A DNA stretch of 64,000 bases. It comes from Bradyrhizobium sp. OK095. Lineage in GTDB: Bacteria > Pseudomonadota > Alphaproteobacteria > Rhizobiales > Xanthobacteraceae. The notes under the pieces were generated by a model, which worked only from the letters and a program-made list of their open reading frames with translations, made no database searches and had not been told where the DNA came from. The stretch lies in assembly GCF_900109945.1 (NCBI RefSeq), contig NZ_FOBX01000008.1, positions 310,001 to 374,000 on the forward strand, written 5' to 3'. Both the position numbers and the translations under genes were made by a program. This document shows, in pieces, positions 17,764-26,825 of the stretch. How positions within the stretch are numbered: position 1 is the stretch's first letter; every line of letters begins with the position of its first letter.

Positions 17764-18957
17764 TCAGTCCCGGCTGGGGCGCGTCACCCATTGCTCTGTC
17801 ACACGCACATATTTGATCGCGCGGCGATGGAAGGTGAACGCTGTATGCAGCGCGCCGTCAGCGGTCTGTTTGACCGAGGGATAGGACAGCTCGCGATTGG
17901 TCTGGTCGCGTGAATTGTTGGTCATGCAGTAACCGTCGCCGGTCTCGACATTGCGCTTGCTCCAGCTCCGTCCGCCGTCGGTGGAGACGGCCAGCGTCAT
18001 CGGCGCCCGCGGCGCGCCCCAGAATGCGGTGCGTCCGTCGGCCTTGCTGCCGTCGCCGGCGAGCACGGGCGGCAGATCGTCCTCGATTTCGTCATAGAGC
18101 GAGAGACGGCGCCCGGTTGCATCCTTGGCGCTGGAATCGTTGAAGACGAGCGCGAGATGTCCGTTGCCGAGCCGCGTCAGCTGGATCGAGGAATTGTTGT
18201 TGGGCAGCACGGTGGCAACAGGTGCCGACCAGGTGCGGCCGTGATCCTCGGACCTGCTCCGATAGATGTTGTCGGCCCAGCGGCTGCGATAGACGGCAAT
18301 CAGCGATCCGTCGTCGAGCCGCGCGATGCACATATGCACGCAGCCGCGGCTGCCGGGGACATCGATGTCGCGCCAGGTCGTGCCGGCATCGGACGAGATC
18401 TTCACCGCGCTGGTGTCCTCGTCGCCGTTCCATTTCCGCCCCGGTGTGCTGTGGCAATAGAACACCGGCAGCAGCCAGTCGCCATTGTCGAGCACGACGA
18501 TCGGCTGCCGGATGAAGGTGCCGCGGCCGCGATGCTCGGGAAACAGCGTTTCGATCGGACCCCAGCTCTTGCCATGGTCGCGCGAGAGACGGCGGCGGAT
18601 GATGGCGGTGTCCTGGTTACCAGCCAGTTGCGCCGTCCACATCAGCCACAGCATGCCATCTGGAGCCGGGAACAGCACCGGGTTCTGCTCGGAACGCCCT
18701 TTGTCGTCGGACAGCTTTTCGGCGGGCGACCATTGCGTCGCGCCGCGGGGCAGGCGCGAGAAATAAACCGAGATGTCCGACATGCCCTCCTGCGTGCCGC
18801 CGAACCAGACGCAGGCCAGATCGCCATTGGCGAGCGGCATCAGATTGGCGGCGTGGTTCTGCACGCAAGGCGAGGGAATGAAGGCGTCGAACCGGTCGGG
18901 ATCGCCGGCCGCCTGGCGAACGATGCCGTCGGCGGCGATCTCGATGTCCGTCATCAT
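17764..18957 (-). CDS. BNR/Asp-box sialidase-like protein
   Basis: 397 residues from ATG 18957. Four Asp boxes of the S-x-D-x-G-x-x-W type are seen: SRDHGKSW, SSDAGTTW, SEDHGRTW and STDGGRSW, together with a FIRQP segment resembling the FRIP/RIP motif, so a six-bladed propeller of the exo-alpha-sialidase-like superfamily is clear. No signal peptide is visible, so it is probably cytoplasmic. Its ATG overlaps the TGA of the SSS gene (ATGA), indicating coupled translation. True sialidase activity is not proven; many members act on other sugar acids or are lectin-like. Confidence 0.88.
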   Translation of the reverse strand: MMTDIEIAADGIVRQAAGDPDRFDAFIPSPCVQNHAANLMPLANGDLACVWFGGTQEGMSDISVYFSRLPRGATQWSPAEKLSDDKGRSEQNPVLFPAPDGMLWLMWTAQLAGNQDTAIIRRRLSRDHGKSWGPIETLFPEHRGRGTFIRQPIVVLDNGDWLLPVFYCHSTPGRKWNGDEDTSAVKISSDAGTTWRDIDVPGSRGCVHMCIARLDDGSLIAVYRSRWADNIYRSRSEDHGRTWSAPVATVLPNNNSSIQLTRLGNGHLALVFNDSSAKDATGRRLSLYDEIEDDLPPVLAGDGSKADGRTAFWGAPRAPMTLAVSTDGGRSWSKRNVETGDGYCMTNNSRDQTNRELSYPSVKQTADGALHTAFTFHRRAIKYVRVTEQWVTRPSRD

Positions 18958-20384
18958 GTCGAAGTCCTTTCCACGAATGCATTGGGTTGCGCCGCCTGCG
19001 GCGTCGCGGCGGGTGTGCGGCCCAGCACGAGGCGCTCGATCGCCATCACGACCAACGGCGTTGCGGCCGCGACATACATGTTGTCGATGCCGAAGGGGTT
19101 GCCGAGCATGTACCAGACCGTGGTCGAGACGGCTGCGCCGATCAGGCCGGCCGTGGCGCCGCGATTGCTGGCAAACAGCGGCAGGTAGAAGCCCATCATC
19201 GCCACGATCGTGATCGACAGCCGCAGCGCGCGCGTGAAGAACGACAGCTTGAGGATCTCCGGAATGAAGAACACGAACACCAGCGGCGCGAGGCCGATCA
19301 CGATCGAGAACACGCGGGTCATCTTCAGCTCGCGCTCCGGCGTCGGCTTCCAGTAGGGCACGTAGAAGTCGCGCACCACCAGCGAGGCGATCGCGAGCGC
19401 GACGGTGCAGACGCTGACGAAGATCGAGGCGACCAGCGAGGTCGTCACGAAGGCGGATGCCAGCGGCGGCATCTTCTCCAGAAACACCGGCAGTGCGTAG
19501 AGGCTGTTCATATCGGGATAGAGATACTTCGCGGCGACGCCGATCAGCGCGAGCAGGAAGCCGAGCGGCAGGCAGAACGCCGCCGCATAATAGGTCGCCT
19601 TGCGGGCGTCGTCGGCGCTCGGCGTCGAGGAGATCGCCTGCACGATGAATTGGGTCGAGAAGATCGCGCCGACGGTGCCGAAGGTCCAGGCGAAGATGGT
19701 CGCAAAGCCGATCTTGCCGTCCCAGGTGAAGTAATAGGCGGGCAGCTTGGCCTGGATCGGCGCGATGCCGCCGGTCAGCGACATCGCGACCGAAAAGATG
19801 ATGATGATGCCGATCACCTTGAAGCCGCTGTGCAGGATCGTCACCCAGGCGACCCCCTTCAGTCCGCCGAACACGTAATAGAAGGTCGAGACCACCGCGA
19901 TGATGCACATCGCGACGGGCATGCTGACATGCAGCGCAGTGGTGATGGCGGCCGCGCCGCTGACGTAATTGCCGACATTCACCAGCAGCAGCGCGTAGAT
20001 CATGATCACCGATACGGTGAGCATGGTCGACTTGCCGTATTTCTGCGCGATCGCCGCCGAGATGGTGTATTCGCCGGAATTGTAGAGCTTCTTCACCATC
20101 AAGAGCCCGAACAACAGGAAGCCGATCGAGGCGCCGAGCACGGCCCATCCGGCTGCCATGCCCGACTGGAACGCTTCCTGCGCGGTCCCGACGGTCGATT
20201 TGGCGCCGACGAATTCGGACATCATCAGCACGCCGACGACGACGGCCGGCATCGCGCGCGCGGCGGTCATGAACTGGTCGCTGGTCCTGCTGCGCAGCTT
20301 GAACGTGAGCCAGGATGTGAAGGCGATGTAGGCGACGATCATCGCGACGATGAGCGTGCTGTCGCCATTGAGGATGGCTTGCAT
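18954..20384 (-). CDS. Sodium:solute symporter (SSS/SLC5 family)
   Basis: 476 residues from ATG 20384 with GAGGAAACG upstream. About 13 hydrophobic helices; family features include RTSDQFMTAARAMPAVVVG, MSEFVGAKSTVGTAQEAF, YNSGEYTISAAIAQKYG and FYYVFGGLKGVAWVTILH. The SSS family co-transports sugars, sugar acids, amino acids or urea with sodium. Next to a sialidase-like protein and an NanA-family aldolase a sialic-acid-like substrate is attractive but unproven. First gene of a three-gene leftward operon. Confidence 0.93.
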   Translation of the reverse strand: MQAILNGDSTLIVAMIVAYIAFTSWLTFKLRSRTSDQFMTAARAMPAVVVGVLMMSEFVGAKSTVGTAQEAFQSGMAAGWAVLGASIGFLLFGLLMVKKLYNSGEYTISAAIAQKYGKSTMLTVSVIMIYALLLVNVGNYVSGAAAITTALHVSMPVAMCIIAVVSTFYYVFGGLKGVAWVTILHSGFKVIGIIIIFSVAMSLTGGIAPIQAKLPAYYFTWDGKIGFATIFAWTFGTVGAIFSTQFIVQAISSTPSADDARKATYYAAAFCLPLGFLLALIGVAAKYLYPDMNSLYALPVFLEKMPPLASAFVTTSLVASIFVSVCTVALAIASLVVRDFYVPYWKPTPERELKMTRVFSIVIGLAPLVFVFFIPEILKLSFFTRALRLSITIVAMMGFYLPLFASNRGATAGLIGAAVSTTVWYMLGNPFGIDNMYVAAATPLVVMAIERLVLGRTPAATPQAAQPNAFVERTST

Positions 20385-20448
20385 CGGTGGACGTTTCCTC
20401 TGGTGACGCGGATGCGGTGTTGTGAGCCCGCTTGGTCCGATGGGGTTA

Positions 20449-20472
20449 TGTTCGGAATGCGAACAATTGTTC
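20449..20472. promoter_or_regulatory. Clustered inverted half-sites upstream of the SSS operon
   Basis: TGTTCG-GAATG-CGAACA (20449-20465) is an inverted repeat with 6-bp arms, and it overlaps the perfect 12-bp palindrome GAACAATTGTTC (20461-20472). Three TGTTC half-sites therefore lie within 24 bp, about 65-90 bp before the SSS start. The LacI-type palindrome at 14467 has a different sequence, so another regulator is implied. Confidence 0.6.
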
Positions 20473-20660
20473 TTGATTTCTATTAGACCTTTCCAGGCGC
20501 GGTGCGTCAAGCGCATGGGTGGAAGCGGCGCGGCAACGCACCCCGTTGGGGGTGCATTGCCGCAGCAAGTTCAGAGGGTTACCGTGCGCAGGATTGCATC
20601 GTCTCGGGCGGACGGACTGCCGGCGCCCGCGGTTTCGCCGTCGCGCGATCCTTGCGAACC

Positions 20661-21914
20661 TCAGGAGCGCGTGGGGTTCCGCATCGCCACGCCGCTGGCA
20701 TCGATCGTCTTCGCATGCAGGCGACGGTCGGCGGGACGCGCGACCAGAACATACAGGACCAATGCGAGCAGCGATGAGGCGGCCATCACCGCCGTCATCG
20801 AGAGCGCGGTCCGTCCGTCGAAGCGAACCGCGACAAATCCGCTCGAGATGGCGCCTGCGATCAATTGAATGCTCCCGGCGGCGGCGCTGACGGCGCCGGC
20901 GATATCGGGGAGGTGCTGCATCGTCGCGCTCATCACGCTCGGCACGCTCAGCCCGAAGCCGAGCGCCACCGCCATCAGCAGTGCGACGACGGGTGCGATG
21001 GGCATCCAGCCGGTCAATGTCATCGCGAGCAGGGCGACGCTTGATGCCGATGACAGCGTCAGCCCGATGGTGAGCATGTGGTCCGACGATATCCCGCGCC
21101 GGCCGAGCTGGCCGTCGAGCAGGGCACCGGCCATCACCGAGGCCGAGCAGGCGCTGAAGATCAGGCCATATTGCGCAGGCGGCAGCCCGACGGCGCCGAC
21201 AAAGAACAGCGAGGCGCCGGTGACGTAGGCAAACACCGTCGCGCCGCCCGCGGCGCCGACCAGGATGTAAGCGAGCGACACCGGATGCGTCAGCACCCGG
21301 CGATAGCTGTCGATCACGGCTGATGGCACCAGGCGGCCGGATGGAGCGTCCGCCGCGGTCTCAGTGAAGCGAAACATCACCACCACCAACAGCATGAAGC
21401 CGATCGCGGCCTGGGTCGCATAGATCGATTGCCAGCCGGCAGCCGCCAGCAGGGCGGCGCCCGCGGTCGGCGCGATCACGGTCGCGACGTTGACTGCGAC
21501 CATGACGTTGGCGATCTTGCCGCGCGCGGCGTCACCGTCGAAGAGATCGCGGATGATGGCGAAAGTCGTGGCCGTCGCGGCAGCGCCGATTCCCTGGAAG
21601 AAGCGGCACACGAGCAGAATCGGCAGCGAGGGTGCCAGCGCACAACTGACGCTGGCGGCGATGAACAGCGCAAGGCCAAACGCCAGCACCGGCTTGCGGC
21701 CAATACGGTCCGAGACCGGTCCGTAGATCAGCGGCGCGGTGGCAAGGCTCAGCATGAACGCGCTCATCGTCAGCCCGACATCCGCCGCGCTCACACGAAG
21801 CGCGGCGCCGGTGGCGGCCAGTGCCGGCAGATTGATGTCGATGCCGGAATACGGCAAAGCTGCGAGGGCGCCGAGCAGCAGCGTGAATGCAAAGGTGTCT
21901 GGTTCTAATCGCAT
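20661..21914 (-). CDS. Bcr/CflA-type MFS drug efflux transporter
   Basis: 417 residues, 12 predicted helices. The Bcr/CflA subfamily is recognised by YSGIDINLPALAATGAALRV in TM1-loop, the motif YGPVSDRIGRKPVLAFGL between TM2 and TM3 and CRFFQGIGAAATATTFAIIR in TM4. It would export drugs or metabolites in exchange for protons. It has no obvious operon partner: the glycosyltransferase gene 87 bp upstream is on the same strand, so co-transcription from that gene is possible. Confidence 0.9.
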   Translation of the reverse strand: MRLEPDTFAFTLLLGALAALPYSGIDINLPALAATGAALRVSAADVGLTMSAFMLSLATAPLIYGPVSDRIGRKPVLAFGLALFIAASVSCALAPSLPILLVCRFFQGIGAAATATTFAIIRDLFDGDAARGKIANVMVAVNVATVIAPTAGAALLAAAGWQSIYATQAAIGFMLLVVVMFRFTETAADAPSGRLVPSAVIDSYRRVLTHPVSLAYILVGAAGGATVFAYVTGASLFFVGAVGLPPAQYGLIFSACSASVMAGALLDGQLGRRGISSDHMLTIGLTLSSASSVALLAMTLTGWMPIAPVVALLMAVALGFGLSVPSVMSATMQHLPDIAGAVSAAAGSIQLIAGAISSGFVAVRFDGRTALSMTAVMAASSLLALVLYVLVARPADRRLHAKTIDASGVAMRNPTRS

Positions 21915-22001
21915 GGACGAATATCCGGTGAGGTATGATGAGTTTTCACGCGGCGAAGGAGCGCGGTCGTGCCGCGCTCCTTCGCTCCGCTCCGCAGTGG
22001 A

Positions 22002-23354
22002 TCAGGCGCGCCGGCCGGCACGCCGTCCCTGGCTCGCAGCGATCGCGCGCTGGCGCGACACCTCGGTCTCGTCGGTCACGAGCTCGCCGATGACCCGGAC
22101 AATCTCCGCCCGCGTGTTGATCCCGGCGAACTCGTCCGCGATCTGCGCTGCGCGCAATTGATAGCGCGGCTCGTCGAGCACCGTCCGCACCGCGTCGCGC
22201 AAGGCCTCCGGCGTCGGCTCGTTGGTCTCGAGATTGACGCCGACGCCGGACCAGGCGACCCGCGCGTTGACGTCGGCCTTGTCCTCGGTCAGTCCCGCGG
22301 TGACCAGCGGGATGCCGTAGCTCATGGCCTGGTTGACGCTGCCATAGCCGCCATTGGTGACGAGCACGTCGACGTTCGGCAGCAGCCATTCGAACGGCAG
22401 ATAGGGCGCGATGCGTGCGTTCGAGGGGATCTTGCCGGGGATGGCATCGACCGGCCGTCCGCCCGCAGTCGCGATCACCAGGATGTCGGGCTCGTCGGCA
22501 AGCGCTGCCAGCGTCGGGGCGACCAGCAGGTTGAAATTGTGATTGGCCACCGTTCCCTGCGTCACCAGAACGACCTTGCGCGAACCGTCGAGGTCCTCGG
22601 CCCATGACGGCGGCGGGACCTGGTTGGCAATGATCGGAGGCGTGCCGACGAAGTGCACGGAGGACGGGACCTCGCGCGGAAATTCGAAACTCGGCACCGA
22701 CAATTGCAGATAGGCATCCCCGAGGGCCACCACGGAATGGAACAGCGGCATCGAGATCGGCCCGACGCCGAGGGTCTTCAGCGCCCGGTTCAGGCGCAGC
22801 GACACCGGCTGATCGACCGCGGCATCGTAATCCCGCGCCATCGCCGCATATCGATCGCGCTCGTCGTCGCTCTTTGCCGGCGGCAAGCCGAGGAAATTGG
22901 GGGCGCCGTCCTCGCGCGCCCAATGCAGGAACGAGGTCCCGCAGAGCGCGATCGGCGGCCGCTGCGAGCGCGGTCCGAGCAGCATCGGCAGCACGCCGAA
23001 CAGCATGTCGTCGCTGACGATGATGTCGGCGGGAAATTGCCGCAACACCTGCAGCAGCCCTTGGTGCTGGGCCGGAATGGCGTCGACGAAGATGCGCTCG
23101 CAAACCACGCGGAACCACTCCAGCCCGGGCGGAATGGTCTTGAGTTCGGGGACCCGCGAGAAGATGTCGTTCGGATCGAAGTCCGCACCCTCCGGCAGGG
23201 GAAAGAACTTGACGCCGGCGGCTTCGACACGGGCGCGAAAGGCGGTGCCAGTCATGAAAGCAATCTCATGACCTTCGGCGATCAGGATCTGCGTGATCGC
23301 CAGCATCGGATTGAGATGACCCGTCGCAGGCGTCGAAGCGATAAGAATCTTCAT
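22002..23354 (-). CDS. MGT/UGT-like glycosyltransferase (GT1 family)
   Basis: 450 residues from ATG 23354 (AAGAGG upstream). The N-terminal acceptor domain opens with ILIASTPATGHLNPMLAI, the GT-B signature shared with macrolide and UDP-glucuronosyl transferases. The C-terminal donor domain has VLVTQGTVANHN and the sugar-nucleotide loop VTNGGYGSVNQAMSYGIPLV, which ends with an E-D-K-x-x-x-N-A pattern. It would glycosylate a small lipophilic or phenolic compound. The upstream MFS-like neighbour may export the product, but this is speculative. Confidence 0.9.
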   Translation of the reverse strand: MKILIASTPATGHLNPMLAITQILIAEGHEIAFMTGTAFRARVEAAGVKFFPLPEGADFDPNDIFSRVPELKTIPPGLEWFRVVCERIFVDAIPAQHQGLLQVLRQFPADIIVSDDMLFGVLPMLLGPRSQRPPIALCGTSFLHWAREDGAPNFLGLPPAKSDDERDRYAAMARDYDAAVDQPVSLRLNRALKTLGVGPISMPLFHSVVALGDAYLQLSVPSFEFPREVPSSVHFVGTPPIIANQVPPPSWAEDLDGSRKVVLVTQGTVANHNFNLLVAPTLAALADEPDILVIATAGGRPVDAIPGKIPSNARIAPYLPFEWLLPNVDVLVTNGGYGSVNQAMSYGIPLVTAGLTEDKADVNARVAWSGVGVNLETNEPTPEALRDAVRTVLDEPRYQLRAAQIADEFAGINTRAEIVRVIGELVTDETEVSRQRAIAASQGRRAGRRA

Positions 23355-23566
23355 GGGAGATGACCTCTTGATGATCGAAGCACGGTTGCCACAGGGCAGC
23401 CGTTCGCGTGAGCAAGAGGGAATTGAGCGGATCGCCGTTACGCCAAGGCTTCCGATGGCCACCAAATGGTTACGTCGGCAACGCATCATGGCGCGGCCAA
23501 GGCTGGCATGAAGGCCGGCATCAAGGCCGGCGTCGCGCCGGCAGCGATGGTGTCGCCGCACGAGGA

Positions 23567-23579
23567 TTACGATTGTAAC
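23567..23579 (+). promoter_or_regulatory. vir-box-like site 1 (upstream of diheme cytochrome c)
   Basis: TTACGATTGTAAC, 164 bp before the cytochrome c ATG. It matches 10 of 12 positions of the vir box TNCAATTGAAAY and shares GTAACGCGA with the site at 30352. Confidence 0.4.
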
Positions 23580-23743
23580 GCGAGCAGCCTGCCGTGAAAC
23601 GAGGCGGTAATGCCGCGCTCGTAATCCCGCACAGCGCCATTTGGCGCGCCGCGGACATTCAACGGCGATTTGGCCGAAGGCAATTATTGACGACCAGGAT
23701 ATCGCGCGGTTGTGACCGCGCAGAATTCTTTGAGGAGTACGCC

Positions 23744-24694
23744 ATGCAGGATATTGTCGCCCTGGCGGCGATGGTCGCTCTCATCGCGCTTTTGGTCTGG
23801 CTCGGCGTTCGCGCCCTGAGGGCAGATCATGTTGTCGTGAAGTGGGGCGGGGTGGGGCTGGCGGCAATGCTGGCCGTCACGCTATCAGGCGTGAGCGGGT
23901 TGACCGCAGCGGGCATCGTCAAGCAGCACACGCGTTCCGCCCCGGTCCCCGATCTCAAGATCGAGGCGACGCCGGAACGAATTGCCCGCGGCCGGGCCAT
24001 TGCCAACGGCTTTTGCGCCGGATGCCACTCGAAGAGCGGAGTGTTGTCGGGCGGCGGCGACGTCGGCGAGGATCTCCCGCTTCCGATCGGCTCTTTCGTG
24101 CCCGCGAATCTCACTCCCGCCGGAGTGTTGAAGCTTTGGTCCGACGGCGAGATCTTTCGCGCCATTCGCAATGGCGTCGACGCGCAGGGGGGATGGCTGG
24201 CCATCATGTCCTTCACCAATGCCGGCCGGCTCAGCGACGATGACACCAGGGCGGTGATCGCCTATATCCGCAGCTTGCCCGCGACGGGGGAGCCGACCCG
24301 GGATCCGCCCGACCATTTCAGCCTGCTGGGGCTGGCGATGCTGGGCGCCGGACTGCTGCCGGACGCCAAGCCGGTCTTTACCGGTGTGATCGTCGCGCCG
24401 CCGAAGGCGCCGACGGCCCGCTATGGCAGGTACCTGCTGTCCTATCAGGACTGCCGCGAATGCCACGGCAAGGATCTCTCCGGCGGCGTGCCCGGCCAAT
24501 TGCCGCCGCTCGGACCCGACCTCATCATCGTCAAGGACTGGAGCCAGGCCCAATTCATCACAACCATGCGCACGGGTGTCGATCCGAACGGACATCGGCT
24601 CGAAGAGCAAATGCCCTGGCGACCGATCGGGCGGATGGATGACGACGAGCTGGCTGCGATCTACCAGTTCTTGGCGGCTCTCCCGCGCTCCTGA
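23744..24694 (+). CDS. Membrane-anchored diheme cytochrome c
   Basis: 316 residues from ATG 23744 (GAGGAG upstream). Two N-terminal hydrophobic segments (about residues 4-22 and 32-52) are followed by two cytochrome c domains with CAGCH and CRECH haem sites; candidate axial Met ligands are in AIMSFTNAG and EEQMPWRP. The architecture resembles the cytochrome c subunits that take electrons from membrane or periplasmic dehydrogenases. It lies upstream of the VirG-like regulator and the diheme peroxidase, separated by 426 bp from the regulator. Confidence 0.9.
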   Translation: MQDIVALAAMVALIALLVWLGVRALRADHVVVKWGGVGLAAMLAVTLSGVSGLTAAGIVKQHTRSAPVPDLKIEATPERIARGRAIANGFCAGCHSKSGVLSGGGDVGEDLPLPIGSFVPANLTPAGVLKLWSDGEIFRAIRNGVDAQGGWLAIMSFTNAGRLSDDDTRAVIAYIRSLPATGEPTRDPPDHFSLLGLAMLGAGLLPDAKPVFTGVIVAPPKAPTARYGRYLLSYQDCRECHGKDLSGGVPGQLPPLGPDLIIVKDWSQAQFITTMRTGVDPNGHRLEEQMPWRPIGRMDDDELAAIYQFLAALPRS

Positions 24695-24716
24695 CACACA
24701 CCTCGCCAACGATCTG

Positions 24717-24741
24717 GTGCGGCCGGTCTCGCCGGCCGCAC
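24717..24741. terminator. Hairpin after the cytochrome c gene
   Basis: GTGCGGCCGG and CCGGCCGCAC form a perfect 10-bp stem around TCTCG, 22 bp after the stop codon. There is no T run, so it is either a Rho-dependent or RNA-stabilising hairpin. The rest of 24742-25120 shows no gene; it should contain the promoter of the response regulator. Confidence 0.6.
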
Positions 24742-25120
24742 CGTCGTCATGCACGCAAGGGCGTCAGCGGAAGCTCGCGCGCAGTGGGCGCCGACGTCGT
24801 GCACGCAGGAAAATTTCACGGTCTTTCGTTGCGAGGCGCGCAACGCGTCATCACCGCCGAACAGTCCCTTCGTCTCCGACGAACAATGACGCAGGCGGGC
24901 ACACTGGAATCGCTCAAAAGTAGCATTAGCTCGGATCACAATGCTTCACGTCTGCGACATCCAATGGAATTAGCCGCAGAAATACCGGGTTACGGCGCCA
25001 TCGAAGCGTTATGGACGGTGTCGCGCGTGGCGAGGATTTGGCTGTGCCCTATATCATTTTGAGCGATTGCAGATATTAGATCGCAACTCTGTTGGTGACG
25101 GCAGATTTTGAGAGAGAAGT

Positions 25121-25846
25121 ATGCTTGCAGATGTTGGCCACATCGTCGTTGTCGACGACGATCCCACCTTGCGACAGATGGTGATCAGATATCTGGAGGA
25201 GCACAACGTCCCGACCAAGGCGGCCTCCAACAGGACTGAGTTGAACCACTATCTCGAAGCCAGTCAGCCCAGCCTGATCATTCTCGACCTTCGGCTTGGT
25301 CAAGAGGACGGTCTGGACCTGCTGCGCGAAATCCGTTCGCATTCCGACGTGCCCGTCATCATCACGACCGGCCACCGCCCCGATGAGATCGATCGTATCG
25401 TTGGCCTCGAGCTCGGCGCCGACGACTACATCATCAAGCCGTTCTCGTTGCGAGAGCTGCTGGCACGCGTCCGGGCGGTGTTGCGGCGACAGGAGATGGG
25501 CCGTGCCGCGCGCGCCCGCGATCCCGAGCGCGGCGGCTATCGCTTCAGCGGATGGAAGCTGGAGCGCCGCGGCCGCAAGTTGATCGATCCCAACGAAGCG
25601 CCGGTGCCGCTCAGCAAGGGCGAGTATGCCTTGTTGCTGGCCTTCCTCGAAGCGCCGCAGCGGCCATTGACCCGTGAGCACCTGCTGCAGGCGACCCGTA
25701 TCCACGAGGACATTTTCGATCGCAGCATCGACGTCCAGGTGCTGCGGCTGCGGCGCAAGCTGGAGTCAGATCCGAGCGCGCCGCGCGTCATTCAGACCGA
25801 GCGCGGTGTCGGCTATGTCTTCGCGGTTCCCGTAGAACCGTTTTAG
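25121..25846 (+). CDS. OmpR-family response regulator, VirG-like
   Basis: 241 residues. Receiver domain 7-118 with acidic D12-D14, phosphoacceptor D56 in IILDLRLGQEDG and K106 in YIIKPFS; winged-helix DNA-binding domain about 140-238 with RSIDVQVLRLRRKLE and IQTERGVGYVF. From memory of Agrobacterium VirG, the stretches LGREDGL, DRSIDVLILRLRRKLE and the GEFNLLVAFLE region line up closely with this protein (LGQEDGL, DRSIDVQVLRLRRKLE, GEYALLLAFLE). GAGAGAAGT precedes the ATG. The likely cognate kinase is the VirA-like protein at 27812. Confidence 0.93.
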   Translation: MLADVGHIVVVDDDPTLRQMVIRYLEEHNVPTKAASNRTELNHYLEASQPSLIILDLRLGQEDGLDLLREIRSHSDVPVIITTGHRPDEIDRIVGLELGADDYIIKPFSLRELLARVRAVLRRQEMGRAARARDPERGGYRFSGWKLERRGRKLIDPNEAPVPLSKGEYALLLAFLEAPQRPLTREHLLQATRIHEDIFDRSIDVQVLRLRRKLESDPSAPRVIQTERGVGYVFAVPVEPF

Positions 25847-25900
25847 ACGCGGAAGGCGTTTGCGCGGAGATCATGCTCATACAAAAATGCCACCGCCGGA

Positions 25901-25913
25901 TTGCAACTGTAAC
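25901..25913 (+). promoter_or_regulatory. vir-box-like site 2 (upstream of DUF1127-tailed gene)
   Basis: TTGCAACTGTAAC, 80 bp before the ATG at 25994. It matches 10 of 12 positions of TNCAATTGAAAY and 11 of 13 positions of the site at 30352. Confidence 0.5.
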
Positions 25914-25993
25914 CCCTTTGCCGGTGGCGGTGATCTCGGTGTAACGGCCTGTATGCAGATTGCCTCCCACCAACAGCGTGTGGGAGATTTACG

Positions 25994-26608
25994 ATGAAAA
26001 CGCAGTCTCGCAGTGTAGCCCGTGTTGTCCGGCTGAGTGTCACCGAGCCTGATGGGCCGGGCTGGCTCGCACGGTCCGATGGCCGCGGCCTTGTCCGTCT
26101 CGGGTCCGACCGCAGCACGATGCAGGGCGTTGCAAACATCGGGGCGCATCCTGATGCGGAGCCGGAGCGGAACGCCCGCTCATTCTGGTGGGAGCTGGTC
26201 TTTGCCATGATGGAAGGCTTTGCCCTCTATGGCGCGGCGTTGCATCCGACGGCGGCCATGCCGGTTCACGCCATTCTGGCGGCCACGAGGGATCGCCCGC
26301 TTCACCCTGACGTCGGCGAGCCGCCGGAGCCGGTGCAGAGCAGCGCCAGCACGGAGGCCGCCAGCACCGGCAAATTGGTCAAGCTCGATCGCGTCCGGCC
26401 GCTCGAGGCGCAACCGGAGCGGCATCGGAATTGGCTGCGCGCGGCGGGTGAGAAAGTGGCGGCACTGCCGGCACAGCTGCGGCATGAGCGCGAGATCAGA
26501 CGGGCGGTTGCCGCTCTCAATGAGCTCGACGACCGGTCGTTGCGCGATCTCGGAATCTGCAGCCGTTCCGAAATCGAGTGGACGGTGAGATACTGCCATG
26601 ATTGCTGA
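25994..26608 (+). CDS. DUF1127 (YjiS-like) domain protein with long N-terminal extension
   Basis: 204 residues; GGGAGATTTACG precedes the ATG. The last 45 residues match the DUF1127 pattern, with AALNELDDRSLRDLGICRSE-like sequence ending in a Cys-x-x-Asp-Cys tail. Most DUF1127 proteins are about 50-90 residues; here some 150 extra residues precede it and contain a hydrophobic stretch near 70-95 (FWWELVFAMMEGFALYGAAL). DUF1127 proteins in this group often bind RNA or affect small-RNA and phosphate or polyamine stress responses, but the role of this one is unknown. It lies between the VirG-like regulator and the peroxidase. Confidence 0.75.
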   Translation: MKTQSRSVARVVRLSVTEPDGPGWLARSDGRGLVRLGSDRSTMQGVANIGAHPDAEPERNARSFWWELVFAMMEGFALYGAALHPTAAMPVHAILAATRDRPLHPDVGEPPEPVQSSASTEAASTGKLVKLDRVRPLEAQPERHRNWLRAAGEKVAALPAQLRHEREIRRAVAALNELDDRSLRDLGICSRSEIEWTVRYCHDC

Positions 26609-26825
26609 TACGTTCTATCTTGCCTTCGCCGGGCTGGACCTCTGCCACGCCGCGTGCCGTTTGATGATCTCGAGCGGCTTCGACGCCGGCATGTTCGGCC
26701 TCCGTCTGCGGATCTGGCCCAGGTCACGTTCATGGTCACGTTCATGGCCTCGTTCACGAAATCATCAGGCTTCGATCAAAAACCCTTGAAGAGATGCAGC
26801 TGGTTTCGTTTCCACCCCTATATGA

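Noticed and set aside
17764..20148. 794-codon leftward frame that includes the BNR protein with an extra N-terminal part.
   Set aside because: The upstream part overlaps the SSS gene in another frame; the BNR gene has a good ATG at 18957 overlapping the SSS stop.
24784..25062. 92-codon frame between the cytochrome c and the response regulator.
   Set aside because: No ribosome-binding site and no family; treated as intergenic.
26598..26789. 63-codon open frame after the DUF1127-tailed gene.
   Set aside because: Weak start overlapping the preceding stop and a repetitive Trp-Pro-Arg-Ser tail with no family; likely non-coding.
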